64,000 bases of DNA from Epiperipatus broadwayi (lineage: Eukaryota; Onychophora; Udeonychophora; Euonychophora; Peripatidae), in assembly GCA_028023455.1 (NCBI GenBank), contig JAQFVV010012446.1, positions 1,426,001 to 1,490,000 on the forward strand, written 5' to 3'. Positions 24,530 through 37,115 of this stretch are shown piece by piece (the first letter of the stretch is position 1; each line of letters begins with the position of its first letter). A model generated the notes under the pieces. That model made no database searches, was not told the DNA's origin, and saw nothing but the letters and a program-made list of their open reading frames with translations. The translations under genes were made by a program, and so were the position numbers.

Positions 24530-25070
24530 CTTCAAATATAAAAATTTTTATAATTAAAGAATTAGGTGGCATTATTAACAATTAGTGATGAAAATTATAC
24601 ATTATTTTAATTCACCATTTTTAAATAATTTTGCTGTTTTCAGATATATACAACACATCAAGATCATTTATAATCTCGTAAAAGAATTGATATTCATTGT
24701 ATTTATTCAATAAATAAAAAACAAAATATTTTTCTTTAATATAGCATAATTTTAAAAGCTTATTAAAATATTAAGATGCTATAATAATGTTAAGAGGCTA
24801 ACAAATAATTGTAACTTACCATAGAGTACAATTATAAGATTTCTTTTAATGCATAGTAATATTATAGAGAAATGAAACATCTCAGAATTTGATTTATTCT
24901 AAATGTCCCTATTCTCATTATTAAAATTATCTTCTTTACAATTATTGCTTGTTTTTGCTTATATCACCCATTTATAAACGCCAGAAAATCCTTTCACAAA
25001 AATTCTAACTTCATTATGACTTAACATCACATGATCACTATCTCTTATACTAGCACATAATTGTTATTAA

Positions 25071-25240
25071 ACAAGGCAAAACTCTCTCTATATAGTAGTG
25101 CCACCCTGTGCCAACCAGAAACTAATCTGGGATATTGGATGAGTAGGCACTGGATAGGGATTTTATGCGCAAGCCTTTGCATCCATTGATTACTCTGGTT
25201 GGCACAAGGTGGCACCACTGTATGGAGAGTTTTGCCTTGT
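25071..25240 (+). mobile_element. Family A MITE, internally deleted copy
   Basis: The ends ACAAGGCAAAACTCTC and GAGTTTTGCCTTGT are inverted. The left arm stops at GTGCCAACC and joins directly to CAGAAACTAATCTGGGATAT, so the 5' half of the core, including CUGANGA and stem II, is lost. Upstream CACATGATCACTATCTCTTA is shared with other copies. It lies just downstream of the DIPK2 last exon in gene-antisense coordinates, inside the D-E intron. Confidence 0.75.
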
Positions 25241-25449
25241 TCATTATGACTTCATTTGCCAGTTTTTCTTCTTTAGTTTTGTTTCGTTAATATCTCGGAA
25301 GCTTTTTTTTTTATACCTTATTGTATATTTTAATGTATTCTACAAAAAAAATCATCTTTGTTTTGTAAAGAAAAATGTTTTTGCTAGAGCAGTTCTACCA
25401 TCTACCTTTCCATATTTCTTTGGAATTTCAGTTATAAAACTTATTGTCA

Positions 25450-25572
25450 TGCATGGTTCAGTGCAGAGGTAAAGTGTCAGGCTTTGGAGCATGAAGTCCA
25501 CAAATCAATTCCGCTTTTAACATTCCCAGCACTCAAACTTCTTAAGAACTAATAAGTGATAAACCATTTGAT
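25450..25572 (+). mobile_element. tRNA-derived SINE-like repeat, family C
   Basis: Starts with GTGCAGAGGTAAAGTGTCAG (A-box-like), then a CAAATCAATTCCGC B-box-like string, then CAGCACTCAAACTTCTTAAG..AAGTGATAAACCAT. The same order is found near 48805, 57338 and 57815. Assignment rests on the shared layout only. Confidence 0.45.
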
Positions 25573-25679
25573 TACTTACTTTATTTACAATCTATTTTAT
25601 TTTCCATCAATTCTGCAACTTTCAAATTAATCTGCGAGATATGGTTATTGTTTTCCTGAAAGTTTGTGATGATGGGGTC

Positions 25680-26172
25680 TTAGTTGTATTTTTATATTGG
25701 ACTATTTCCATAATCTAATATGAGTATTGAATGTCTTAAGAAAAATTTAATTTTATTTAAATATTCCAAATACATATCAATTTAAAGAAGCTGCTCACAA
25801 GACAATGGCAAACAATCTCATAAGTCAACCTAGGGTGACTATACATAATGCATGGAAACCACTAATCAACTTTGCTCTTAAGTAGAAATGGCATCAGGAG
25901 GAACCTCATAGATAAGTATATGAAATTTCTACTGACTGTTGCGTTACCTTAAAATTCAATAGCCAAGAGTCTAAGGGTTCATGTTCGAATCCCATGTGAG
26001 TACTATCACTGGTCAGGCCAGCAACACCTGAAGAAGAGGGAGAATAATATCTCTCGAAATGTGCATATAGTAACCTGTTTGATTACTAACAGTTGAATGT
26101 ATTTGAAATATTAAAAAAGTTAAAGACATTCAATCTTCATATTAGATGACGAAAATAGTCCAATATAAAAAA
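25680..26172 (+). mobile_element. Family B long-TIR element, copy 2
   Basis: The left arm has TATTGGACTATTTCCATAAT and GAATGTCTTAAGAAAAATTT. The right arm (26090-26172) is the complement, ending GAAAATAGTCCAATATAAAA. Inside, 25965-26075 holds a tRNA-like GGGTTCATGTTCGAATCCC (a good B box) and the CCTGAAGAAG - hairpin - CGAAA segment. It looks like a SINE body between inverted arms. Confidence 0.65.
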
Positions 26173-27024
26173 TAGTAAGAGAAGTCATTTGAAGGGCTAA
26201 GATTGAAAACTTTATAGTCTCAAACTCTCAGATAGTAAAATAATAGCCATCATGAGAGCCAACTACCAGAAAATTAGTATTGGGAATTTGACATAAAGAT
26301 CTCAGGTCAATTTGATACATTATTAGATAAAGTTAATAGGCAATTCACTTCTGCTTAATGGTGTCAAAAATGGTATTGAAAAAGAAATTACATTATTCTG
26401 AGTTTGTATAAACTCTTCTGATAAAATATTAAAGATGGCTGCATATTATTTACAACTAAAGGCTTCTAACAACTGTTGCCTCAGATTTAGAAAAAATTAG
26501 ATTATTAAAACTTTCAAGTCATTAGTTTATATAGCAGAAAATTAATTACTTGATTGCATCTATAATAAATGATTGAATTGAATTAGCAAAAAAAAATATG
26601 TTGACGTTTTAAACTGGAGATCACTGCCAGTTATATGGGAACATATATTATTAAAAAAAAAACTAAATTAGCAAATGTATAAAATCAATATAGATCACAA
26701 CTCACTATACTTCTGGCATTAGAATTTCATGTGAATTTTCATCTGAACTCTCATTGTTTTTTAATACACAATTTATAACTTTAAAAATAGTTTAAATAAA
26801 TATTATATAGATGTCACGATATAAAAGAAGCAGTTAAAGTTTATTAAGTTTATACTTATTATATGCTATTTGTCTGGAAATATGATGAATGGGAATCTGT
26901 TTATCAATTACATCAAGATATAATTCATGAAAGTAATTTGATGCAGATTGTGTGTTATACGTTCATTTAATACTTTACTATGTTAACCTTCTCCTTCACT
27001 TTCTTTGCATATCTTCATATAATC

Positions 27025-27293
27025 ATATATATTACTTATAATACTTCATTCATATACACTTTAATGCAAGTAATTTTCTTAACCTTTATTTTCTTACAGT
27101 TTCGACTGTCCAGCAGTCTTCATCAGAGCTATATCCTCCTTACAGTTTTAACCTTAATTAAGATTAAAACTGTAAGGAGGATATAGCTCTGATGAAGACT
27201 GCTGGACAGTTGAAACTGTAAGAAAATAAAGAAGGTTAAGAAAATTACTTGCATTAAAGTGTATATGAATGAAGTATTATAAGTAATATATAT
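27025..27293. mobile_element. Family D palindromic element
   Basis: A near-perfect palindrome with arms of about 130 bp centred near 27159. Each arm contains TACTTATAATACTTCATTCA, TATACACTTTAATGCAAG, and the core GATGAAGACTGCTGGACAGT with one arm mutated (TTGAAAC in place of TCGAAAC). The same termini flank the element at 37116-37285. No coding capacity. Confidence 0.75.
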
Positions 27294-28287
27294 CATTTAA
27301 TACTTTATTTAATCAATTAAAAAAACTCGCATACAGATCAATATACTAACATTATTTCTGATGTTTAAGTGTATGTTTAGCATGCTTTCAATATCTTTGT
27401 CCCGATATTATAATCATAGTGATAAATAAATAGATTGTAGGTGGAGGTTATAATATAAACACCATAAATAATATACAACACCCTACTTTTTAGAAAAAGA
27501 GGAAGCAAGATTCTTTTTTTATTTATAGCATTGGTGTTTTGGTAATATGCCAAGCCTCCTTTATTTTATGTTTTTCATCATTCTTTTCTAGACACACAAC
27601 GATGATTACAATAGGTTCAAAGGTATGGCCAAGTTGGTTTTTGCATATAATTTTCATGATATTTACATTATAAACTCCACCTACGATCTTTTTATTTATC
27701 TCTATGCTTATGATATTGGTTTAAAGATAATGAAAGCATGCTAAGCATACTATATTAAGACTTCTTCACTGTTAAACTGTTCTTACTTAGCATCTCCAAG
27801 TGCTTAAATGCCAATTATAATTGGTTATGAAAAGTAAATTAACATAGAATTATAACATTATTTATCTATTGCAGATGCCAGGTAAGTATTCAATTTAAGT
27901 TCAAGCAAATATTTATTATAATTTTAAATTAAACTTACTGATTCAAAAGCCTGCAATAATTAAAAATACTTTGCAGGCCCCCCTAGAGAACAAGAATGCA
28001 GAGGGTTTTTTTTACTTAATATTGGCGATTTGAGATTGTTATTTATAGGAATATTTTTATCAATTCAAATTTTTTAACAGTTCTAGAGTGTTAAATTTTT
28101 ATAAACATGAGTAAAGAAATTCAACCATTTGTAAGCCTACAACAATTAAAAATACTACATAGATACCCTAGTTTTATTTTTTGTTTATGTTTAGTTAATT
28201 TTGCTAATAAAATAATATAATAGTAACTTAAATTTTGATTTACCTTGTATAATAGTAATATTAGCAATTTCTTTTATTCTCATTACT

Positions 28288-28440
28288 TTTACACCATCTA
28301 GTGTAAGTTTTAGTAATCAATAAATGCCAGATGGTAATTCTTAGTAAATTCTTATATAGTGTTGTCCTATATTCAGACTAGTTTCTAGCTTATAACTTTC
28401 ATGAGGAGAAAACTTTTTGGAGTTTTGAACAGAGCACTTG
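28288..28440 (-). mobile_element. Family A element, old diverged copy
   Basis: TAGTGTAAGTTTTAGTAATC, then AATGCCAGATGG, match the left arm of family A. On the minus strand CTCCTCATGAAAG..CTAGAAACTAGTC matches its hammerhead-like core with changed CUGANGA and stem II bases. Clearly decayed. Confidence 0.5.
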
Positions 28441-29334
28441 GACCTTTTAGATTTAGTTTACCTTTCCTCTAACAGCCATTTTTAATTATATTATCAAGGT
28501 GCCAGCCCATATTAAAAAACTTAATAATTTTTTCAATACAAGCTTATTTACTTGCATAGTTATATAGATTTGAAAACAATTCAGTTTCTATATATTATGG
28601 TGACCTTAGTTTTTTAATAACCTTAGGTATCTCTATTCTTTGGTAAGAATTGGTACAAAACTAATAAAACTTCACATGACTAACAAGACAAATTCACTAA
28701 TAAATAGCAATGTGTAAGGTAAGGTCATGTGATCTTTTGCTGATTACATTGCTATATGCATTTCTAAATGGGGAAAAAAAACTATCGCACTTAACAAGAA
28801 AATTTTACTTAATATTCCCATAACCAATTCACATTCTACCATTATTGAGAGCTAATGTAGTTTAATCTTTTAAAAATAATAAACTCTTACAATCTATATC
28901 CATTTAAAAAAATACATTTTTGAATAAATGAAATTAGAAATTTTCTTTTAGTTAAATTAAGTGTAAAGCAAATAATGCAACAAGGAACCATAATTATTAA
29001 TTGCAAAGGAGATAACTAATAAGTTAAGGTAGGGATATCCAATCCCATGATGCAATCTTCCAAGTTCTGGCAAAACTAACAACTGAGCAAAAAACAGTCA
29101 TAATGGTTAAATTAATTGCTTGAATTTTTTAAAATTTAGAACAACATTATATATTTCCATTTCCAACATTCATTCAGACATAGTAAACAGTAATTTAAAG
29201 TGATTGATTTATCCTCACGCTTTCATATCCAGTACTTAAGATTTGTCCATATATAAGCATTTGGGTTGAATGAATAAGTGGATTCATTTTGGAAATGAAA
29301 GTATTCATTTATTATTATTAACGTTCGTAAAAAG

Positions 29335-29570
29335 CACATGCACGTTAGCTTGAAAGGCTAATCTTTAGTGTATTACAATTTAGAAACATAGCACTAGATA
29401 AATAAATGCCTCATTTACAACATTATATATTAAAGATCAGCCTTTCCAAGCTATTGCGCATGAGCTTTTTATGAGGCTGATCTTTAATGTATTACAATTT
29501 ATAAGACATAGCGCTATAAAAATAAATGCTTATTAACAACATTATATGTAAAATATATATATATTCAGTA
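29335..29570. repeat. Tandem duplication beside a DIPK2 exon
   Basis: GGCTAATCTTTAGTGTATTACAATTTAG..CATAGC (29357-29440) and GGCTGATCTTTAATGTATTACAATTTAT..CATAGC (29475-29560) are diverged direct copies about 117 bp apart. Both contain AACAACATTATAT. They lie in the intron just downstream of the exon at 29593. Confidence 0.65.
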
Positions 29571-29592
29571 TACAATATATTTATTTTTTTAC

Positions 29593-29835
29593 CTGGGTAT
29601 TCAGATTTCCTTTTAGGCTCTCCTAAGGTTTTGAGACCAAAATAATTGTCAACTCGATGTTCATCTAAATCGGATAAAATCCTTTGGCAAGCTAATGCAT
29701 ACATTAAATGTCCATATTGAGGCATCTTGGCACAGACTGAATTAACATCTTTAGATTCAAAGATATCCAAAGTGAATTTCCGGAAGCATTCTATGTTACA
29801 GGGATCAATGCTTTTTGGCGGATAATCAGGATCAC
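29593..29835 (-). CDS. DIPK2A-like: DIPK2-like divergent kinase, exon 4 of 5 visible
   Basis: Bounded by a TATTTAG acceptor and a CAG/GTAAAA donor, 243 nt, phase 1 at both ends. It encodes two conserved cysteines in DPCNIECFRKFTLDIFESK (human DCDKEACLSFSKEIL). A third cysteine follows in VCAKMPQYG, then LMYALACQRILSDL, which aligns with NYYAVCQNLLS. Cysteine conservation fits a secretory-pathway protein. Between CQRIL and the next exon lies a slightly longer linker (EHRVDNYFGLKTLGEPKRKS) than in human. Confidence 0.85.
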
Positions 29836-30940
29836 CTAAATATTTAGTAAATTTTTAATAAATCATAATAATATTTAATGTAAAAGTTTTATTTATGAAA
29901 ATATAAAAGTACCAAATCTTAAACTAACATATCTCAATCCTACATTTTTTATAAAAAACTTTGCTTTCGACTGTTCGTGTAAAATTCACAATGCACATAC
30001 CAAGAATAAAAAGTTTTTGAATGTTTGCAATTACAATTTTTCTTTTAATCCAAATAAAAATTGAATATTATATTTCTAAATAAAATGCATAACAAAAAAG
30101 TAATGAAAAAGGAACATAAATGGATATGCCTGTGCGCTATTAATTTGTATAATTAAAAATCGGAGGCATGATTACATGTCAAATTTCTATGGACCTTTTC
30201 ACTTTACTTTAGCATATGTTATATATGATTGATATATTTACATAATTTACTATCATGAGTCATCTATTTATAATATGGTGAAGCTAAAAATTTTCTTTTT
30301 AAATTTTTTTTATCTATGATGTATAAAATATACATCAGCCAAAAACAGATATACAATCCTGCTACCTGCTTTTATTTTTAATTATTATTTATTTTTAATA
30401 TATTAAAAACACCATTTAGTACACTTTACAAATTTTGGTTTTTTATTTTATGAACCATTTTTTTTATTTTCCTTCAATGTTTCGGCCAAATTATATGGAC
30501 ATTGTTAAATTATACCTATAATATATATATACGCACACCCAAATATGTGTTTTCAAAGAATTTCCAAAACTATATAATAAAAAATATCACATAAATTACA
30601 ATTTTTTTTTGAAAATTTATTTCTTACTTACTTTCATAAGTGTCTACATCCTTCTATATTTAAAATTTTTTAATTTATTTTCATTATAAAACATCTTTCA
30701 ATTATTATAATTACAGTTTTAAAATTACACCAGATTCCTAACACTTTCTATTGAAATTGAGCAAGAAGTATATGTGATAAAACATGTTTCCCCCGAAAAT
30801 AAGACCTAACCAGAAAATAAGCCTCAGCATGATTTTTCAGGATATTGTTAATATAAGTTCTACTCCAAATATAAGACCCAGTTAAGATTGTCAGCCTGAT
30901 GAATAGATATCATTAATCCATTGAAACACACTATGAATGT

Positions 30941-31437
30941 CAGGGGTGGGCAATTGTTTTGGCTCGAGGGCCGCATAGGTTGGCAGAGGGACGCATCAGG
31001 GGCCATTTTGTGGAAGCGAAGGTTAGTGGAGGGCCGCACCTTTTTTTCATGACACAATATTAACACTGCTTTATTCCCTGTATTACCAAAGAAATATTTG
31101 TTTGTCCATTCTTCATTAAACACATGACATTCATTACCAATTTTACATTTTTTCGGAGGGTTCATGGTTTCACTAAAGTTGGAAATGTATATATTTGCTA
31201 ATGCAAAGACAAAATTGGAAATTAATCAAATCAACTGGAAAAGCACTGCACATCGTATCTACACTGTGCATGTGTATTGATGTGGCCATCCTAGTGGAAA
31301 ATACGAGATGAATATTTGGTCACACAACGGGAAGGAAATTTCAGTCGAAGGCAGATTTTTCTGATTGCCTTGGAGGGCCGCATAAAAACTCTTAGGGGGC
31401 CGCATGTGGCCCTCGGGCCACTATTTGCCCACCCCTG
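30941..31437 (-). mobile_element. Non-autonomous hAT element carrying transposase 5' remnant
   Basis: The ends are CAGGGGTGGGCAA and TTGCCCACCCCTG, a classic hAT-type TIR, followed inwards by GGCCGCA-rich subterminal repeats. On the minus strand, from 31165, a frame gives CKIGNECHVFNEEWTNKYFF and then NTGNKAV..CHEK. This matches the N-terminal region of ZBED/GTF2IRD2-type transposases. The rest of the enzyme is absent. The flanking 8-mers do not match, so the target duplication has decayed. It sits in the C-D intron of DIPK2. Confidence 0.85.
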
Positions 31438-31439
31438 GT

Positions 31440-34150
31440 ATAGAAGTATAAAGTAATGTTCAAAAGTTTATATATATATTATAATGGAACAGTTAGATTA
31501 TATTTAAGATATATATGTGATCATGGCCAACAATTGGCTGTGCCAGTTATAATGGAACAATATATATATATATGATTCATGCCCAACAACCCATGGTTTT
31601 GAAACTGCAACCATTTAACTATGATCACCCACTTGGTCTTTATGCAAGGGCATTACACATGATATAGCAAGTTATCTATTTTATGATTTATCTAAGTTAC
31701 AGGAAGTGTTTCCATGATGATTAATGATTTAGTGGGATGGAGTTTACACTTACACAACTTCTTTACTTCACCTCTTTTGATCCTCATTATGCCACAGAGT
31801 TCAAACTCAGGGAGAATGTATATGTGCTCTATTTCAAGGTATGATTATTCCAAATCTGATGAGCATTGGATATGCATACATGTGATTGATTGGAAAATAG
31901 AAAAATGAAACAACAAATGTCTGATTTAATATTTAACAAATTTTGATGATGATCGCAATTCATAATTTTTTATAAAAAGTGGTGTATGTATTTAACGTTT
32001 AATGATTGCATGGGCATGATCAGCCTTCATTTATATTCATTAACCATTTATTAACCCATAATCCCTATGAAGGATGATTATTCCCCATTCCAATTTAACA
32101 AACTCAAATTTACATTGAAGACAATTTGAAACTATATTTTAACAACTCTTTGATGACTAAAATTCCATGAAATCATTTGGTCATTAATTTCTATTCTGCC
32201 TGTCTATATTTTGAGATCTGGTGAGAAATGCTTATAGATCCTGATCACCCTCCTATTCTGGTGTCATATAGACCTATGATAGGATAGACCAATCATTCAA
32301 GGGTTAGTCAAACATTCCGAATGACAAATCTAATAATTTAGTCAATTAAACACCAAAAAACTGTCAAAATGTGAGCGATTGGCAAGCAAGTCAGGAGTTT
32401 GTCCCTAAATTTTATTATTAAATGAAAAGTAAAAAAAATAGAATTGGTAGCTCTCCTCCCTCTAGAATACTTGATGGTTGGATGGATTGATTCTCTGTTT
32501 CAAAAAAAAAAGAAACCAATTTAACAAACAAAATAAGAATAAAAAAATATATAATTTAGGATGTTAATCCAGTGTAATCTAGACATAGTTCAATGTCTTG
32601 TAATCCACATTGTGAAACCTGTTAATATCCTTACTATTTAGGAAAGTTTCTTTGCATGAACTCAATGGTAGTCCATCAGATAGTCTTTGATCACCATCTG
32701 GATCTTCATGTTGGTGACTCAGACTTTTATAAACTATCTTTCCTATGCTGAGGTCATTTCTTTGCTTGATTGTAGCATGTTATAGGTCTTTTACTATCAT
32801 GATTGTCACGATGTTAATTTGAAATGATAATTATATCAGAAACTCTTGGCTGTATGATAGGTAGCTCCATCCACCACAATATTTTATTACTTCTTAGCTA
32901 TGCATTCTTTGTTCTTTTCTAGCTTATAACTCATGTTAAAAATATAAGCTTTACAGAATTAAGGTGAGTCCTTTAATCAACTTCCTCAAATTGCAATCAT
33001 AGTGGTTTACTAACTTCAATAGTAGGGATAGTTAATATGATAAATAAATTGATTTTAAGAATTTATCAAATATCTTTTCTTGATGTAATTTATTTGCCTT
33101 TTTTTTCTTAAAAAGAACAAAAGTGTTACCGGAAAATAAATAAATTTAAAGATGTAGTGTAGAAAGAAGAAAAAAATTGCTGGCAGGCAGCCCGGTAACA
33201 TTACATTTGATTGTTTTTGCATAGCAACAATGTCATCATGTGGCCGTGCCCTGCTAATGGACTAGTACCATTCCATCTTGTCATATATTTTTATTTTTTT
33301 TAGATCACAAGTTTCAAGTTCACGCTTTGCTTTCATTGTTAAAGTCACATTGATCTTTTTATAATTTTATGTTGGAATAATAATAATAAAACAATTTAAC
33401 ATTAATGATTTCTTTCTTTTGTTTTTTGAGATTTTTACTTAGTTGCTTTTAAGGATTTGGTATATATAAATTAATATTGTCAATAATATAATTTTGACTG
33501 ACAATTTTACACAGACATAATAATATAATCAATAATATGCCTTTGATTGCACGATGTAGGTGTGAGTGGTCATTTTTGTGTGGTTGGTTTAATGTGCCCT
33601 CACAGTATATGTATAATTACAAGTAGCATAAGAAAAGAAAAAAACAATTTGAATTGAAATAACGAATGTATACATAAATATAAATGTAGATTTTTATACT
33701 TGAATAAATGTTACTCAAAATTATTTTGTTTATGTTAATAAACTTGTAAACACAATTTTTCTTTTCATTTATTATTTTATATACTATTAATTTCAACAAC
33801 AGGCGAATAACTTTTAAAATATTCTCGTACATAACAAAAGTGTTCTGTAATACGATTATAATTCTAAATATGAATATTCAAACAGTAGTAAAAGTTATTT
33901 ACGAGCTGCTGAAATTGGTAATATTGAATAAATATAGATTTTTGTATTTGAATAAATATATTTTTGTACATGAAAAAAATATTACATCCCCTAAAAATAA
34001 GCCCTAAGCCATCTTTTGGAGCAAAAATTAATATAAGACTGAATCTTATTTTTGGGGGAACACGGATCTTATATTTGGGGGAACACGGTATGTTGTTTTG
34101 AAAATTCTTTGTAAACATACATTTGGATATACATATATATATAAACTAAC
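31440..34150. other. Intron sequence, no supported feature
   Basis: Part of the long DIPK2 intron. Short stretches of higher complexity (32160-32480, 32640-32780, 33180-33260) look like old repeats. The one at 33228 resembles the end of the 14758 element. None could be classified. Confidence 0.4.
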
Positions 34151-34151
34151 T

Positions 34152-34313
34152 AATATTTACTAAGGCAATAAACCTCAAGAGGGTGTGCTTGAAAATGCGA
34201 AGGTAGGGACCTCTACAGGTCTTAACCACAAGCTTATGCTTTGGAAGAAAAGAGGTCCCTACCTTCGCATTTTCAAGCGCACACTCTTGAGGTTTATTGC
34301 CTTAGTAAATATT
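34152..34313. mobile_element. Short MITE with 63-bp inverted arms
   Basis: Bases 34152-34214 and 34251-34313 are reverse complements with 61 of 63 matches. The ends read AATATTTACTAAGGCAATAA. The loop is 36 bp. The arms contain GCGAAGGTAGGGACCTCT, also seen at 9345. A hairpin this strong could form in transcripts of the intron. Confidence 0.8.
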
Positions 34314-34689
34314 ACTTACGTTCAATGTGCGTTAAATAAATTTATAAAAACTAACTAAAAGAAATATACAAAAAATGAAATAAAATACAAACAAAATTAC
34401 TTAAATTTTTTGTGGTCAATGGTTAAATGGTATTGCTACATCACACATGCATTAATTTAGAGTATGGAACTACAGGTGGAAAAAGAATTTCACAATGACA
34501 TAATGCCCATTTCTAATAGCGAAAAGTCATTGACAACTTTTAACCTAAATAGTGATCAGCTTAAGAATATGGTTCAATTTAAATATTATTATAACTTTTT
34601 AAGTAAAAAAATAGATATTGAAATATAATATAAACTCCAATATATTGCATTTGTAAAACTAAACCTAAAATAGTTGTAAATAGCATTTT

Positions 34690-34990
34690 GTTAAATTTAT
34701 TGTATGGAAGTGAGACCTGGACTCGTTATCAACATAACATTAAAATATTGGAAAATTTGCATATAATGTTGTTCTAGATTATTTAAAAATATGATGGCAA
34801 GTTTTTGAGATTATTTTGTAGTTCCTTTACCCTGGTAGATATGATTCAGAAGAATCATTGAAGTGAATATGTGAAGAGACCGACTTTATAAAAAAGGTAT
34901 TTCATGATGAACATGAGCATAGTGGGAGTGGCTGATCGCATTTATGGAATAAAGATTACCTCAAAGACATTCCAAAAAGGTATTCACTGA
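34690..34990 (+). pseudogene. LINE C-terminal remnant (other family)
   Basis: The plus-strand reading LYGSETWTRYQHNIKILENL is the conserved segment that follows the RT domain in many endonuclease-type LINEs. After it comes a decayed IGG/VGHV-like stretch (GVADRIYGIK). Multiple stops follow. No boundaries could be set. Confidence 0.5.
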
Positions 34991-35329
34991 TTTCATTATG
35001 AAGATATGACTGAAGATAGAATAAAGTTAAAAAATGCCATCTCATATGCAATAAAAATCTACTAAAAACAATTTGCAATATGTGGATTGTACTGTATTTT
35101 GTAGTTTGATAGCTAATTGGTGCAAAACTTATCTCTTAACATTTTTATTTTGCCTTTCTATCTATGTCTTTTTTCCTTCTGGAGTTACAATTACCTAATC
35201 ATTTAATAATTATATAGAAAGGTATATAAAGATTTATGTGGGTATATAAATAATGATTATAAGATAGAATATCTACATATATATAGAATGTAAATTATAT
35301 GTTCATGTATATTTGTATTCGTATTGTGT

Positions 35330-35420
35330 TTGTTATAGTTCTGAAGAAGATTGCTGGCGCAATCGAAACTCATAGTGAGTTGTAAAAAAGCATTGTAAAC
35401 GATAATAAAGAACATGGATG
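35330..35420 (+). repeat. Family D-like core with compensated hairpin
   Basis: TTCTGAAGAAGATTGCTGGC is followed by GCAATCGAAACTCA. The hairpin GATTGC/GCAATC replaces the GACTG/CAGTC of other family D cores, while the flanking GAAG and CGAAAC are kept. This suggests the paired state matters. Confidence 0.5.
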
Positions 35421-35639
35421 ATTTAATATTATATAGATTTGGCAATGCAATAAGAAAGATAAGATTATAATACTTCATTTTCCAGTAATTGAGTAAATAT
35501 GATAAATGATGAAAGTAGAGTATATTCAAAAACATAGAAAGAATTAAATATGGATAGGGTTGATAAGAAAATAGAGGAAGTATGAAAAATATTATTAAGA
35601 AAAGGATTGCAATAATTGGAAGAAATGTATCCAAATTTG

Positions 35640-37090
35640 ATAAAAGTATAGAATGATCATTCATAAATAGAATCAACCCATCTTCAAGAAAACTTGATGT
35701 TGCAGATGAGAACTATCAAACTATTGAGAAGAAAAACTAGAGTTTCTTGCTTTTAAACTCGGATAAATTGCCCTAAGTTCACTACATTGGCTTTTGTATG
35801 TTGGTGAACAGCCATATTTAATTACCATATGAACAATAACATAGTAATAATAACTGCAATGTCAAAAAATGTATGAAGCGGATATTAAGAATTTGACCTG
35901 TTCAAAGAGAAATCCATGGATCCCCTTTCAGTTAATAGTGATTCCTTTCTGTAGTGAACCAAAAATAACAAACAAAATTTAAAAGTGATTCTAGTATAGA
36001 AGACCACATCTAAATATAAATATTAACAGAAGTTATAGAAAGGATTAATAGGTGTGAGTTACCAATATGCTTTGAATATGTGGACTACGAAAATACATTT
36101 GGTTCTATAAATATTTTCACTATGATTAAAGCTTTGGAACATCAAGATATGTAGTCAGGATATTATCAAATTCTTAATATTGATCAAAATTCAAGAACCT
36201 TGATTAGGTCTCATGATGACATCAAAAAAAGGAGTACAGTAATGTGATTCCATATCTCCCAAATCAGCTATTTTACATAGAAGAATTTTATGACAAAAAT
36301 GGAAAGCGAAGTAATTAAAAAATAGATGGAAGATTATTTAAGTACGTTAAGTGAATGTTTTTGTAAATACTGTGTAAGAACTTGAAGAAAGGTTACAAGA
36401 CTAATACGAAAATAAGAAAATAGGAACTAAAGATAAATAGTAATAAGACTAAACATAATGTTCAATCATTTTTATACAAGAAGAAGATAAAGCTTGATAA
36501 TCACTAATTAGAAAAAAGGTAAAAATACAATTATCTTGATCAGGTTATTAATCCAGATGGAAGTATAATGAATAAAATTAATCATAGAATTAAACTTGGA
36601 TGGAGTACATTGGAAGAAATAATTTAATATTAAAAGGAAAGATGCATATGTGTTTGAAAAGGAAAGTTTTTAAATCCATGTATTTTACTAGTGTTAACAT
36701 AGGAACTAAGACTTGGACACTTGACAGAAGTGGTTGCAATTCAGAAACTTCAATATACTCAATGAAGTATGGAGATATATATGTTAGGACAATTAAGAAG
36801 AGATCAAAAGTGAAATATAGAGTGAGGGAATTAAGTGTCATTGATACCACTAGAAGAATTAAAAGACTAAAATTCTACAGGACTGAATAGATCACTAGAA
36901 AAGATGACAATTGAAATATTAAACTGGATATCCAAAGATTGCATATGACCAAGAAAAAAAAAAGCCCATAAGAAACATGTACACACATAAAAACAATTTA
37001 CAGAAATGATGTGAAAAAAGGAAGCCATAGATAAAAGACATGAGACTAAACTTGAAGAGATCTTTATACTACAACATTTGTTGACCAAAT
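35640..37090 (+). pseudogene. RTE-like LINE remnant
   Basis: Across frames on the plus strand: YVDYENTFGSINIFTMIKAL near 36075 (RT block with the F-V-D-Y-E-K-A-F-D pattern, the second D changed to G), INHRIKLGWS near 36580, MCLKRKVF at 36644 and GTKTWTLDR near 36705. A decayed C-terminus ends near 37090 (GETFILQ-like, then W..N). Many stops. Other 3' ends of the same family are at 39752, 50294 and 59855, all on the minus strand. Confidence 0.7.
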
Positions 37091-37115
37091 GAATTAACAT
37101 CAATATTATAAATCT

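Noticed and set aside
31854..31885. CTGATGA followed by a GCAT-ATGC hairpin
   Set aside because: No GAAA after the hairpin, no stem I.
35257..35676. 139-codon minus-strand frame
   Set aside because: Hydrophobic low-complexity translation of AT-rich DNA partly antisense to an RTE remnant; no domain.
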